Of a stretch of 64,000 nucleotides of DNA, positions 44,058 through 52,606 are shown in pieces. The notes under the pieces are model-generated. The model was given only the letters and a program-made list of their open reading frames with translations, was not told the origin of the DNA and did not search any database. The translations under genes were made by a program, and so were the position numbers. The stretch's first letter is position 1. Each line of letters begins with the position of its first letter. This stretch comes from CBDFJH01 sp965198095 (GTDB lineage Bacteria; Latescibacterota; UBA2968; GCA-2709665), in the NCBI GenBank assembly GCA_965198095.1, contig OZ240239.1, forward strand, positions 310,001 through 374,000. The letters are read 5' to 3'.

Positions 44058-45104
44058 TTAGTCAATGTCGACGTTCAAGAATCGAGCGGTCTCAACAATC
44101 TCTTCCCAAACGTCCTCGGCTATGGGAATCCCCTCCTTCTCTCGAACGGCACGCGTGCGGACCTCCGGATCCCCGGGTGCCAGCACCTCCTCGAAACCTG
44201 GAGCCGGCGGGACTTCCCTTACTCTGTTCACCATTTCATCGGCCCGACTCGCATAGTCTGCGAGCGGCTGGAATTGATCCGCCTCGAAGGCGATCATTGT
44301 GACGCCCTGGCGCCTCATGATCGGGCCACCTCGGTTCGGGTCCGCGTGAGTGTCAGCGCCGGTAAAGATGCGACCCAGGTATTCCGAAGCCATCATCAGG
44401 GCGTACCCTTTGTGGCCGCCGAAAGGCAGCGCGCCTCCTCCACTTTCGAAATCGTCCGGGTCTGTGCTCGGATTCCCGTCCTTGTCCACGATGCAGCCTG
44501 GCGGAAGCTTCTCTTTCCTGCGATAGGCGTTTCGGACTTTGACGCCGGAAATAGCCGTCGTCGCGAAGTCGAACATCATCCGGTTCCCATCGCTCAGGGG
44601 AAACCCGAAGGAGAGTGGATTCGTGTGCAGCACACGCCCCTTTCCCCCGAAGGGAACCGCGACAGGCGATTCTGCCCCGTATCCACCCCCCCAGACCATC
44701 GCAATCAACCCCTCCGGCGCCGCCATCTCCACAAAATGACCCAGCCTACCGATATGGTAGGATTGTACCAGACCCCCCACGGCAACGCCCTGTTCCTTTG
44801 CCTTCTTGATCACGACTTCCATGGTGTACCGAGCCGCTACCTGGCCGAAAGTCCAGTTGCCGGAAACGAGCGCACTCGTCGGCCCCTCCTTGATGATTTC
44901 CGGCCAGGCCGTGGGAACAATCTGCTCCTTCCGGATGAAATCTACGTAACCTCCGATTTGAATCACCCCGTGTGTGTCCACGCCGCTCAAGTTCGCAAGT
45001 ACGAGATGCTCGGCGACTCCGTGCGCATTTCGCTCATCAGCGCCGGCAGCCAGGAAGATTCTCCTGACCAGGTCGCGAAGGTCATCGGCCTTCTTAACGA
45101 TCAT
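44058..45104 (-). CDS. Ldh-family NAD(P)-dependent oxidoreductase, paralogue 2
   Basis: This 348-residue paralogue of the gene at 42701-43765 has the same landmarks: LVLANLSGVDTHGVIQIGGYV, QSYHIGRLGHFVEMAAPEG (catalytic His), NPLSFGFPLSDGNRMMFDFATT, PPGCIVDKDGNPSTDPDDF and PFGGHKGYALMMASEYLGRIFTGAD. AGGAGG lies 9 bp before ATG 45104. It sits 37 bp downstream of the GNAT gene, which itself overlaps the M81 gene, so M24, M81, GNAT and this gene form a probable operon for breaking down an amide or hydroxy-acid compound. Confidence 0.88.
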   Translation of the reverse strand: MIVKKADDLRDLVRRIFLAAGADERNAHGVAEHLVLANLSGVDTHGVIQIGGYVDFIRKEQIVPTAWPEIIKEGPTSALVSGNWTFGQVAARYTMEVVIKKAKEQGVAVGGLVQSYHIGRLGHFVEMAAPEGLIAMVWGGGYGAESPVAVPFGGKGRVLHTNPLSFGFPLSDGNRMMFDFATTAISGVKVRNAYRRKEKLPPGCIVDKDGNPSTDPDDFESGGGALPFGGHKGYALMMASEYLGRIFTGADTHADPNRGGPIMRRQGVTMIAFEADQFQPLADYASRADEMVNRVREVPPAPGFEEVLAPGDPEVRTRAVREKEGIPIAEDVWEEIVETARFLNVDID

Positions 45105-45141
45105 AGGGTTCGCCTCCTATGCCAGTCATCAAACATCAGCG

Positions 45142-45603
45142 TCATGCGATGTGACGGTCCCCAATCATCCGTGATTCTCCGTCCACGACGAATCCAAGGC
45201 TCTTGTAAAGTGCAACGCCGATCACGTTCTCTTTGACCACGCTCAAACGTACGCCCTCCTTTTTTAACTCCTGCGCGCTCGCGATCGCGCCCTTCATGAG
45301 CAGGCGGCCGATGCCCATCTCCTGCCATCCGTCGCGAACGCAGATGCCGAGTGACGGCACATCTCTCTTGTGGCGAATCCAGCTGTAACCGACAGCTTCC
45401 TTCTGGTCGCTGAAGGCGACGAAACAGAGGATATCTTCATCGGCCGCCACCTCCAAACCCGATTCATACGTTAGCGGGTATGGATGAAAGGTCTGGCAGG
45501 TACGCTCCGAGCAGGCCTCGTGCATCCTGCCCAGTGCGTCTCCATCATCCTTTCTCAGGGAACGAATTGTGACCGACCTGCCATTCTTTAGCGTTGCGCT
45601 CAC
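45142..45603 (-). CDS. GNAT-family N-acetyltransferase
   Basis: This protein has 153 residues from GTG 45603, which overlaps the M81 stop codon by 4 bases (GTGA). An upstream in-frame start at 45633 would lie deeper inside M81 and has no SD. GNAT features are TIRSLRKDDGDAL, SLGICVRDGWQEMGIGRLLMKGAI (acetyl-CoA-binding Q/RxxGxG/A loop) and ENVIGVALYKSLGFVVDGE. It transfers acetyl from acetyl-CoA to an amine; the target is unknown. Confidence 0.85.
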   Translation of the reverse strand: MSATLKNGRSVTIRSLRKDDGDALGRMHEACSERTCQTFHPYPLTYESGLEVAADEDILCFVAFSDQKEAVGYSWIRHKRDVPSLGICVRDGWQEMGIGRLLMKGAIASAQELKKEGVRLSVVKENVIGVALYKSLGFVVDGESRMIGDRHIA

Positions 45604-47105
45604 CCGCTTACTTTCATGGCACCTTCCAGCCACGATTCATCCTCCATCCCGTCGAACGGAAACATCGGGCGGACGATCCGCTTCCACGGAAAAGAGAGAA
45701 GGTTTGGACTGCTCACCCCGGGCAGGTCCAGGATGAAGATCTCCGCGGCGATCGGATCGAATGCGGCCCGAAAGGCCGCCGGCGACTTGACCACGACGAT
45801 CTTTGCGTCCTCCGGTTCCAAACCCTGGCTTCGGTAGAGCTCAGGGTCCCACTGGAACACCGGCTGTTCCATAATGACGAGGTGAAGGCCATCCGAAACG
45901 ACAACGGCCGTGCGCCCCATCCGAAACTCAGAACCCTGGAAGCCGGGACCCTTGTGACGAAACGTGCCGTCTGACAGCATTTTTACATACCCGGAAAAGG
46001 TGACAGGCCCATAAAAGGTCTTCGAGAACGTCGCACCGACCGTAAGCGTCACAGTCGCGCCGACGCCGGCATCGATCGCGACCGCGACGGCACGGGGATC
46101 GACAATGTTGAGCAGGACCGTGTCTTGAATTTTTCTATCCAGCAAGGCCTTCAGGAGGAGGCTGCTATCCCCCGGCGCCCCGGAAGAGGGAGAATCTGCC
46201 GAATCAGAGAACACGAAAGGCCGCCGGCGGTCAGACAAGGCGCGGTCGATCGCCTCCCCCACCGGGACGAGCCGAGGCACAGACGCCCTCCGTCGGCACC
46301 AGAACGCCCGGGAAAGCCGGTCTGCCTCCATCTCGCCTCGATCTGCGTCGCCATTCGTGACGACCACGGCGCTGCAGCCCATCTCTGGAAGATCGAGCCA
46401 GGGCTGAACGCTATAGACCGAAGCAGCGGCGATACCCGGTTCCCGTTCGAGCGCCACGGCCTGCCGCATCACTTCGGCATACGGGCCCGCCGTGGTCTGA
46501 CCGTTCTCCGCCGGAAGCACCATTGGAATCTGCCGAAGGGCCATCTCCGGTTTGACGTTCCCGCCTACGATATCCAGTAACAGCGACATTCCCCGGTGTC
46601 CCGTGTCTCCCTGGTCGACGTGTGGGTAGGTGTGATACCCCACGAGCGCATCCGCGGCTGCCGCCATCTGCCGGGTCACGTTGGCGTGGAGGTCGAGCGT
46701 CGCGACAATCGGGATGTCCCGGCTCACGGTCTCTCTGACGACCGCCAGCACGTGCCCGGTGGCATCGTCGCAGTGTTCGGCCACGGTTGCGCCGTGCATC
46801 GCGAGAAACAGGCCGTCCACCGGCAGGGCCGCCATCAGGCGATCCAGCAGTTCACCCAGCAGGGCGTCGTACGCCGCCCTTCGAATCGGCTGTCCGGACG
46901 CGCCCGCAGACGCGTGGAGGAGCGGGGCAATCTCGTGCCCCGCGGCCGCTTCCAGGGCACCTGCGACCTCGTGGTTGATCCCCCTCAGCTGGCGGACGAC
47001 TTCATCGCCCTTGAGAAGGTGCCCGGCCCTGAACTGGTCCAGCGTCGTCGGCGCCGGGGAGAAAGAGTGGGACTCCTGATAGATGCCACCCAGAGCAATG
47101 CGCAC
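45600..47105 (-). CDS. M81 family metallopeptidase (MlrC/microcystinase C-like)
   Basis: This 501-residue protein has an N-terminal DUF1485 domain: IYQESHSFSP, LFLAMHGATVAEHCDDATG (His ligand), IPIVATLDLHANVT (Asp/His) and GYHTYPHVDQGDTG. The MlrC C-terminal domain has FVFSDSADSPSSGAPGD and SPNLLSFPWKRIVRPMFPFD. MlrC cleaves linearised microcystin; most homologues in such genomes have unknown amide or D-amino-acid substrates. It starts at GTG 47105 with GAGGT ~6 bp upstream. It is 34 bp after the M24 gene. Confidence 0.9.
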   Translation of the reverse strand: MRIALGGIYQESHSFSPAPTTLDQFRAGHLLKGDEVVRQLRGINHEVAGALEAAAGHEIAPLLHASAGASGQPIRRAAYDALLGELLDRLMAALPVDGLFLAMHGATVAEHCDDATGHVLAVVRETVSRDIPIVATLDLHANVTRQMAAAADALVGYHTYPHVDQGDTGHRGMSLLLDIVGGNVKPEMALRQIPMVLPAENGQTTAGPYAEVMRQAVALEREPGIAAASVYSVQPWLDLPEMGCSAVVVTNGDADRGEMEADRLSRAFWCRRRASVPRLVPVGEAIDRALSDRRRPFVFSDSADSPSSGAPGDSSLLLKALLDRKIQDTVLLNIVDPRAVAVAIDAGVGATVTLTVGATFSKTFYGPVTFSGYVKMLSDGTFRHKGPGFQGSEFRMGRTAVVVSDGLHLVIMEQPVFQWDPELYRSQGLEPEDAKIVVVKSPAAFRAAFDPIAAEIFILDLPGVSSPNLLSFPWKRIVRPMFPFDGMEDESWLEGAMKVSG

Positions 47106-47139
47106 GGGCTGACCTCAAACAGCGAACAGTTTCTTGAAA

Positions 47140-47844
47140 TCACAGTGTATTGACGAGTTCACGCGGCAGGGTGGTCAACCGCCGAAGGCCATCTCCGGTG
47201 ACCAGGAACTCATCTTCGATGCCTCCGTCCAGGCCCGCCCAGATCTCGATGCACATCACGGTCCCCGGAATCGCGTAGCGGTCGCGCTCATCATCCCGGG
47301 CTGGAAACACGGGGTGTTCGTGCATCTCCAGCCCGACGCGATGCCCGCCGGCCTGCGCCTGCAAGTCCGGATGCGGAAGCCCGCTTTCAAGCGCCTCGCC
47401 GATCGTCCGACCCGGGCGGATCGCCGCTGCGATCGCGTCCTCCAGCTCCAGAATGCGCCGGTGCCGTGCCAACCGTTCGGACGACGGCTCGCCCAGGACA
47501 GCGTAGCGACCGATATCCGAGTAATAACCGTTGCAGGAAAACTGAAAGTCCATGCCCCAAAGATCGCCTTCCTTCAGCGGCTGGTTGAGCCGAAGCTTCG
47601 GGCCCACGCCTCCCGCACCCACGACGAAGGCGGCACCCGACACCTCGTCCGAGAATCCGCGTCGACGGATTTCTTTCGTAAACGTCTCCTTCAACTCGTC
47701 CGGCGTCATGCCCGGCACGACGACATTGAACAGGTGCTGAACCGCCCCTTCGTTCGCAGAGAGCGCTCGCCACAAGGAAGGTATTTCTCCCGGACGCAGC
47801 CCGTCGGCCTCTGTTTGGTTTTCGCCATCAGTTCGGATATCCAT
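47140..47844 (-). CDS. M24 family metallopeptidase (Xaa-Pro aminopeptidase catalytic domain only)
   Basis: This 234-residue pita-bread-fold protein has metal ligands in order: MDFQ (Asp), YYSDIGRYAVLG (Asp), GLEMHEHPVF (His), MCIEIWAG (Glu) and IEDEFLVT (Glu). The N-terminal creatinase/prolidase regulatory domain is absent, and the catalytic domain begins abruptly near SLWRALSANEGAV, so this may be a naturally short form or a 5'-truncated gene lying next to the decayed PhyH locus. ATG 47844 has AAGG 7 bp upstream. It presumably hydrolyses small peptides together with M81. Confidence 0.85.
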   Translation of the reverse strand: MDIRTDGENQTEADGLRPGEIPSLWRALSANEGAVQHLFNVVVPGMTPDELKETFTKEIRRRGFSDEVSGAAFVVGAGGVGPKLRLNQPLKEGDLWGMDFQFSCNGYYSDIGRYAVLGEPSSERLARHRRILELEDAIAAAIRPGRTIGEALESGLPHPDLQAQAGGHRVGLEMHEHPVFPARDDERDRYAIPGTVMCIEIWAGLDGGIEDEFLVTGDGLRRLTTLPRELVNTL

Positions 47845-47954
47845 TGACAGCCTTATCAGAACGAACCGCTGGGCATGCATCTGCATTCGCGGGTCGTCAT
47901 CACACGTTCCCTTGATGAATCGAAGGCAGGCCGACGCTCAAGTTTCATCGTCTC

Positions 47955-48240
47955 AATGCCGAATATCGGTGGAGCCCGCAACATGTTCAAATACAACCAC
48001 TGGCGGACGGCCGAACCTTGCCGTGACTGGATTGTGGATCCCGATTCCTGCCTTTGCGGTGCCAGATGGAATAGACGGCGATGAAGATAGAACCGGCCGG
48101 CGCGGTCGTCGCTTCAGCCAGCTTCACGTTGCGAAGGTGTCCCCTGTCGTTTGTCTCGGTACGCGTAAAGTGCGAACCGGGAATGACCTCGATGGGCCCC
48201 GTCTCCTTGAATGCGTTCTGCGGGTAGTCGTTCGTCAAGC
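47955..48240 (-). pseudogene. Phytanoyl-CoA dioxygenase (PhyH) remnant with apparent local inversion
   Basis: On the minus strand 48238-48044 encodes a PhyH C-terminal core: TNDYPQNAFKETGPIEVIPGSH (iron/2-oxoglutarate region), then APAGSIFIAVYSIWHRKGRN (iron His). There is no in-frame N-terminal half; a TGA lies just upstream. Immediately beyond, the plus strand at about 47973-48049 reads ARNMFKYNHWRTAEPCRDW, which looks like the normal C-terminal tail of the same protein but on the opposite strand. A ~90 bp inversion at the 3' end explains both. Nothing else is recognisable from 47845 to 48308. Confidence 0.6.
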
Positions 48241-48308
48241 ATCGTTTCGATCGTCAATCGAACATGGTTGAAGCCTCGAAAATCTACACCCTTCCCGAAA
48301 TTCGGTGC

Positions 48309-49652
48309 CTAGCATATCGCCTTGAACGCGCCTTCCATTCCGCTCAACGCCTCGTCGATATCTTCCTCTGTGTGCGCGGTCGAAAACCCGTGGTGAGCCA
48401 GGCCTCCCCCGTAATCGTGAAAATAGACACCCCTGTGCGTCGCCTCTCGATAGAAGGCGAGGGCTGTTTCGGAGTCGTGGCGAGCCGCGGTCCGGTAATT
48501 CAAGACCTCCTCGTCCGGATCCAGACCGAAGTAGATGAAGAACCTGGGGCCCAGATGCTGCATCCGCGCGCGGACGCCGGTTTCACGGATGATTCGGTCC
48601 AGACCATCGTAAAGGCGCTCCCCCAGCGCGAAGAGCCGGGGAAAGACACCCGGCTCTGACAGTGCGGTGAGGCAGGCCAGCGAGCCCAACACCGCGATCA
48701 GATGACCCATGTAGGTCCCGCTGTGCTCCGCATCTCCGAGCGGACGAAGGTGAGACATCACGTCCCGCCTCCCGATGATGGCGCTCATCGGCAGTCCGCC
48801 TCCCGTGGCCTTGCCCAGCACCGCGAGGTCGGGCAGCACGCCGTAGAATTCCTGCGCCCCGCCAGGAGCGATCCGAAAGGAGGTGAGGACCTCGTCGAAG
48901 ATCAACAGGCTCTCGGTCTCCACCGTCAAGTCCCGGACCGCTTCGAGGTAGCCCGGAACGGGCAGGATACATCCCGCGTCGTAGTTCACGGGCTCCAGAA
49001 TGACGCCCGCCAAGTCCTCCCGGTGTGTATGAACCGCCTGTTCGAGCGCACCCAGATCGTTGAACGGAACGATCACGAGCTGGTCCCCCGCCCCTTCCAG
49101 CATGCCCGCCGACTGGCAGTAGGGGATCGGCGCATCGACGGCTCCCGCACGCTCCAGGGGCGGGGCCGTGCTCCAGTGCACGCCGTCGTAGTTACCGTGA
49201 AAATGCCCTTCGAACTTGATCAGCTTCTTCCGACCCGTGAAGGCCCGCGCGAGGCGGACGGCGTACATGACCGTTTCAGATCCACTGCCGGAGAGCCGCA
49301 CCATTTCCGCGCCCGGAACCATTTCGGAGATCTTTCGAACGAGGGCCACGTGGTGCTCGGTCTCCGCGGAACAGAGGATGCCCATCTCCAGGGCCGTCTC
49401 GACCGCCTCCCTGATCCCGGGATGGTTGTGACCGAGGATCGATGCGCCGTGGGACGTGCAGAAATCGATGTACTCATTGCCATCCACGTCCCAGATTCTG
49501 GCCCCGTCACCTCTTGCGTGGTAAACCGTCCGCTCCAGCGCCCGGTTGAGCCTGACCGATGCCGCAGCGCCCCCGGGCGTCAGCCGCGAAGCCTCGTCAA
49601 ACAGCGCTCGGCCCTTGGAATAGTGGGTCGTTTCAGCTGCTTTGGTTGCCAT
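48309..49652 (-). CDS. Class III aminotransferase, glutamate-1-semialdehyde aminomutase-like (second copy)
   Basis: This 447-residue PLP enzyme has WDVDGNEYIDF (54-64), SGSGSETVMYAVRLAR (~121-136), KFEGHFHGNYDG, IFDEVLTSFR (~251-260) and Schiff-base Lys281 in LGKATGGGLPMSA. It is similar in type to the enzyme at 16797-18143, but with moderate identity only. It could be an aminomutase or a transaminase acting on a semialdehyde. It is 23 bp downstream of mnmA, possibly cotranscribed, although function suggests catabolism with the M81/M24/Ldh set. Confidence 0.85.
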   Translation of the reverse strand: MATKAAETTHYSKGRALFDEASRLTPGGAAASVRLNRALERTVYHARGDGARIWDVDGNEYIDFCTSHGASILGHNHPGIREAVETALEMGILCSAETEHHVALVRKISEMVPGAEMVRLSGSGSETVMYAVRLARAFTGRKKLIKFEGHFHGNYDGVHWSTAPPLERAGAVDAPIPYCQSAGMLEGAGDQLVIVPFNDLGALEQAVHTHREDLAGVILEPVNYDAGCILPVPGYLEAVRDLTVETESLLIFDEVLTSFRIAPGGAQEFYGVLPDLAVLGKATGGGLPMSAIIGRRDVMSHLRPLGDAEHSGTYMGHLIAVLGSLACLTALSEPGVFPRLFALGERLYDGLDRIIRETGVRARMQHLGPRFFIYFGLDPDEEVLNYRTAARHDSETALAFYREATHRGVYFHDYGGGLAHHGFSTAHTEEDIDEALSGMEGAFKAIC

Positions 49653-49675
49653 TTCCCGCCCTCTGTTCGATCGGA

Positions 49676-50728
49676 CTAGGCAATCACGCCGCCCCCCAGA
49701 CAGATCTCCTTGTCGTAGAAGACCGCGAACTGACCCGGCGCGATGCCCGGATCTCCGCAGGAGATCGTTACGGAAAGGTGGTCTTCACCCCTCAGCGCGA
49801 TCCGGCAGTCGAACATCTGGGGGCCGTGCCGGATCTTGACCTGAAGGTCCTCACGATCGGGCCTCCGGGAAATCCAGTTGAGATCGGTTACCGTGAACCG
49901 ATGCCTCGCCTGCGAAGCCCGGTTGTCCCTGTGGGACACGTAGACGGTGTTCGTCATCGCGTCCTTCTTGACGACGTACCACGGCCCCCCGCCCAATCCA
50001 AGCCCCTCGCGCTGGCCGATCGTGAAAAACCAGAACCCCCGGTGCGCACCCAGGGACCGACCGGAGTCGCGTTCGACGATCTCCCCTTCCTGCTCACCCA
50101 GATGAAACCTCACGAACTCGGGGTAATTGATCTTTCCCAAGAAGCAGATTCCCTGACTGTCCCTGCGATCCTGAGTCGGAAGGTCGAATTCTCGAGCCAA
50201 TGCCCTCACGTCGGCTTTGGTGAGGTGCCCGATGGGGAAATGGGCCCGTCGCAACTGGCCCTGGCTCAGATTGGACAGAAAGTAGGTCTGGTCCTTCACT
50301 GGATCGGGCGATCTCTTGAGCAGACAGTGCCCGTTTCGCGTCTCCACCTGAGCGTAATGGCCCGAAACTACCCTGTCGATGCCCGCATCCACCCTCCCCA
50401 GGAACTCGCCGAATTTCACGCGCTGATTGCACAGGATGTCCGGACTCGGCGTCCGCCCGGCCTTCAGCTCGCTCAGGACGTGATGCACGACCTTTTCGAG
50501 GTATTCTGTCTGGAGGGAGACGATGCGAAACGGAACATCCAGTCGTTCACAGACGGCCCTGGCGAATTTCAGATCGTTTTCCCAGGGGCAATCGCCCAAG
50601 GAAGCGAGCTCGTCCTCGAGCCAAATCTTGAGGTAGTAAGCCGTGATGTCGTGACAGCCCTCGTTCACCATCATATTCAGCGCGACCGAGCTGTCGACAC
50701 CGCCAGAAAGTAAGGCCGCGATCCTCAT
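49676..50728 (-). CDS. mnmA: tRNA-specific 2-thiouridylase MnmA
   Basis: This 350-residue enzyme thiolates U34 of Lys/Glu/Gln tRNAs. It has PP-loop SGGVDSS (8-14), catalytic Cys100 in ILCNQRVKFG and Cys195 in SQGICFLG, SGHYAQ, KDQTYFLS and the C-terminal beta-barrel ending FAVFYDKEICLGGGVI. Length and order are normal. ATG 50728 is preferred to GTG 50731 because AAGGG is 8 bp upstream. It is the one clearly housekeeping translation gene in this half of the window. Confidence 0.95.
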   Translation of the reverse strand: MRIAALLSGGVDSSVALNMMVNEGCHDITAYYLKIWLEDELASLGDCPWENDLKFARAVCERLDVPFRIVSLQTEYLEKVVHHVLSELKAGRTPSPDILCNQRVKFGEFLGRVDAGIDRVVSGHYAQVETRNGHCLLKRSPDPVKDQTYFLSNLSQGQLRRAHFPIGHLTKADVRALAREFDLPTQDRRDSQGICFLGKINYPEFVRFHLGEQEGEIVERDSGRSLGAHRGFWFFTIGQREGLGLGGGPWYVVKKDAMTNTVYVSHRDNRASQARHRFTVTDLNWISRRPDREDLQVKIRHGPQMFDCRIALRGEDHLSVTISCGDPGIAPGQFAVFYDKEICLGGGVIA

Positions 50729-50731
50729 CAC

Positions 50732-50999
50732 GCGTTCCCTTCTGCCTGCGCGGCCTTTCCCTGCGACGATGTCACAGAGTTCTGCCTGCTACACGGGCTC
50801 CTGTCGCGGCTCCAGCACCTCGACCTGCTCTCCATAAGCTCATCTCTCTTGGCACGTAACCCCGTTCGTCTCGAGTGCTCCGAGCCCAAGGGCAAGGGGT
50901 TTATCGAGAGACAAGGCTCACGCAACAAGGGGTTCGGCTGGCCCGCGCCCTTCGATACACCCGCGAGAACGTTCGGTTATGATAAGCTGAACATCTCGC
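50732..50999. other. Non-coding gap before the transposase remnant
   Basis: No gene, RNA or repeat could be supported between mnmA and the IS630 remnant. Short open frames here have no recognisable product and may be eroded transposon sequence. Confidence 0.5.
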
Positions 51000-51134
51000 T
51001 CATCGGGCACTCAGGGACACGGGGCTCTCGCACTTGAGGGTCCACCGCTTTCGTCCCTCCGGCGGCTGGCTGCACGCCAAAGCGACGAGGCGGGCCTCCG
51101 ATTCACCATCGAACTTCCTCGCCTTCCGGTGCTT
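51000..51134 (-). pseudogene. IS630-family transposase remnant
   Basis: A 44-codon stretch closed by stops on both sides contains KFDGESEARLVALACSQPPEG followed by RKRWTLK. This is the characteristic linker of IS630/Tc1-mariner-type transposases, between the helix-turn-helix region and the DDE domain (usual form DGE-EA-LIALACS-PPEGR-RWTLRLLA). Homology stops after RWTLK. No terminal inverted repeats or TA target duplication could be identified, so only a fragment survives. Confidence 0.65.
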
Positions 51135-51214
51135 CTCTTAGGCGAGCTACAGAGCTATACGCCAAAAACTGCTCAAAAGCACAGGTCTTTATCCCGCGTC
51201 TCTAACTTGATGGC

Positions 51215-52561
51215 TCAATAGGTTCGCGCCTGTTCAAGCGCTTCCTTCAGGCTCCGTTCAATCCGTTCGCAAAGCTCATCGATATCCCCCTTTTCAACAA
51301 TCAGGGCGGGACTCACGGCAAACCAGGTCGGATCGATGCGTATGATCAGCCCGTTGTCGAGGGCCGTCTTCTTCAATGCCTTTCCCAGTTCGGGAAAGGG
51401 CGCCATACTTTCGGTATCCTTCACCAGCTCGACGCCCCGAAGCAGGCCCCGCCCCCGGACTTCCCTCACAACGCCGTACTGTTTCAACGCCTCCAGCTTC
51501 TCCGCCAGGTACTCGCCCAGTCTTCCTGCCCTCTCGTCCAGCCTCTGCTCCACGATCTCGTCGATCGTCGCGATGCCGACCGCGGCGGCCAACGGATTGC
51601 CCGCGTAGGTATGGCCGTGCGCAAAAAAGTTTTCGTCATCCGGCGACCCGACGAATGCATCGCCCATGTCTTCCCTGGCAATCATCGCCCCGAGCGGGAT
51701 CACGCCGCTCGAAAGTCCCTTTCCGCCGCAGATGATATCCGGGGTTACGCCGAACGTCTGCGCTGCGAACATGTTTCCCGTCCGGCCATACCCGGTGATG
51801 ATCTCGTCGTAGATCAGGATCACGTTGTGGCGATCGCAGGCCTCCCGGATAATCTGGAAATATTCCTCCGTGGGCGTGATGATCCCGCCCGTATTCCCGA
51901 TCGGTTCCAGGATCACCCCGGCCACGGTATCCGGATCTTCGTGGATGATCACATCTTCGAACATCCGAGCACAGAATCGGTTGCACGCCTCCCAGGAAGG
52001 GAAGCGGTCCCGATAGACCGTGGGCGGAAAGACCTTTGAAAACCCGCCGAGATGAGGTTCTGACCCGCTCTTCCGCCGCCCGGTGCCGCTGGCGGCCAAG
52101 GCGCCGAGCGTCCCGCCGTGATAGCCGTGGTATCGGCTGACAAACTTGTACTTTTCGGGATGGCCGGTCTGTTTGAAGTACTGTCTCGTGAACTTCAGGG
52201 CGGACTCGATCGACTCCGACCCGCCGCTGAAAGACTTGACATAGTTCAGATTTTCCGGGGAAACCTCACTCAACCTCTCGATGAAATCGAGCGTCAGGTC
52301 GGCCGTCCCGTGCATCGGAGGGGCGAAGGTCAGCACCTCCATCTGCTTTCGCATCGCCTCGAGCAGTCTGGGATGTCCGTGCCCGAGGGTCGCCACGAAG
52401 ATGCCGCCGATGCCGTCGAAGTAGCGTTTGCCCTCGACGTCCCAGTAATACAGCCCCTCGGCCCTGTGCATGACCACAGGGTTCTCGATAAACGCGGATA
52501 TCTGTTGATAATCGAGAAAGGTGCGTCTGATCAGCTTCTCTTGACGATCGTTGAGCTTCAT
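51215..52561 (-). CDS. Class III aminotransferase (aspartate aminotransferase/AGXT2-like family)
   Basis: This 448-residue PLP enzyme has YYWDVEGKRYFDGIGGIFVATLGHGHP (38-64), FSGGSESIESALKFTRQY (~111-128), RYHGYHGGT (~143-151), IYDEIITGYGRTG (~250-262) and Schiff-base Lys281 in CGGKGLSSGVIPLGAM. It resembles alanine-glyoxylate or omega-amino-acid:pyruvate transaminases. It follows the beta-propeller gene by 45 bp on the same strand, probably in the operon that begins with the twin proteins. The SD is weak. Confidence 0.88.
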   Translation of the reverse strand: MKLNDRQEKLIRRTFLDYQQISAFIENPVVMHRAEGLYYWDVEGKRYFDGIGGIFVATLGHGHPRLLEAMRKQMEVLTFAPPMHGTADLTLDFIERLSEVSPENLNYVKSFSGGSESIESALKFTRQYFKQTGHPEKYKFVSRYHGYHGGTLGALAASGTGRRKSGSEPHLGGFSKVFPPTVYRDRFPSWEACNRFCARMFEDVIIHEDPDTVAGVILEPIGNTGGIITPTEEYFQIIREACDRHNVILIYDEIITGYGRTGNMFAAQTFGVTPDIICGGKGLSSGVIPLGAMIAREDMGDAFVGSPDDENFFAHGHTYAGNPLAAAVGIATIDEIVEQRLDERAGRLGEYLAEKLEALKQYGVVREVRGRGLLRGVELVKDTESMAPFPELGKALKKTALDNGLIIRIDPTWFAVSPALIVEKGDIDELCERIERSLKEALEQARTY

Positions 52562-52606
52562 TGGTGTGTCCAGAATGAGCCGGGAGAAATCATAAAGCGA
52601 TTTTTC

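Noticed and set aside
50849..51037. A short plus-strand gene before the transposase remnant
   Set aside because: The 62-residue translation has no recognisable similarity, no SD, and overlaps the minus-strand IS630 fragment.
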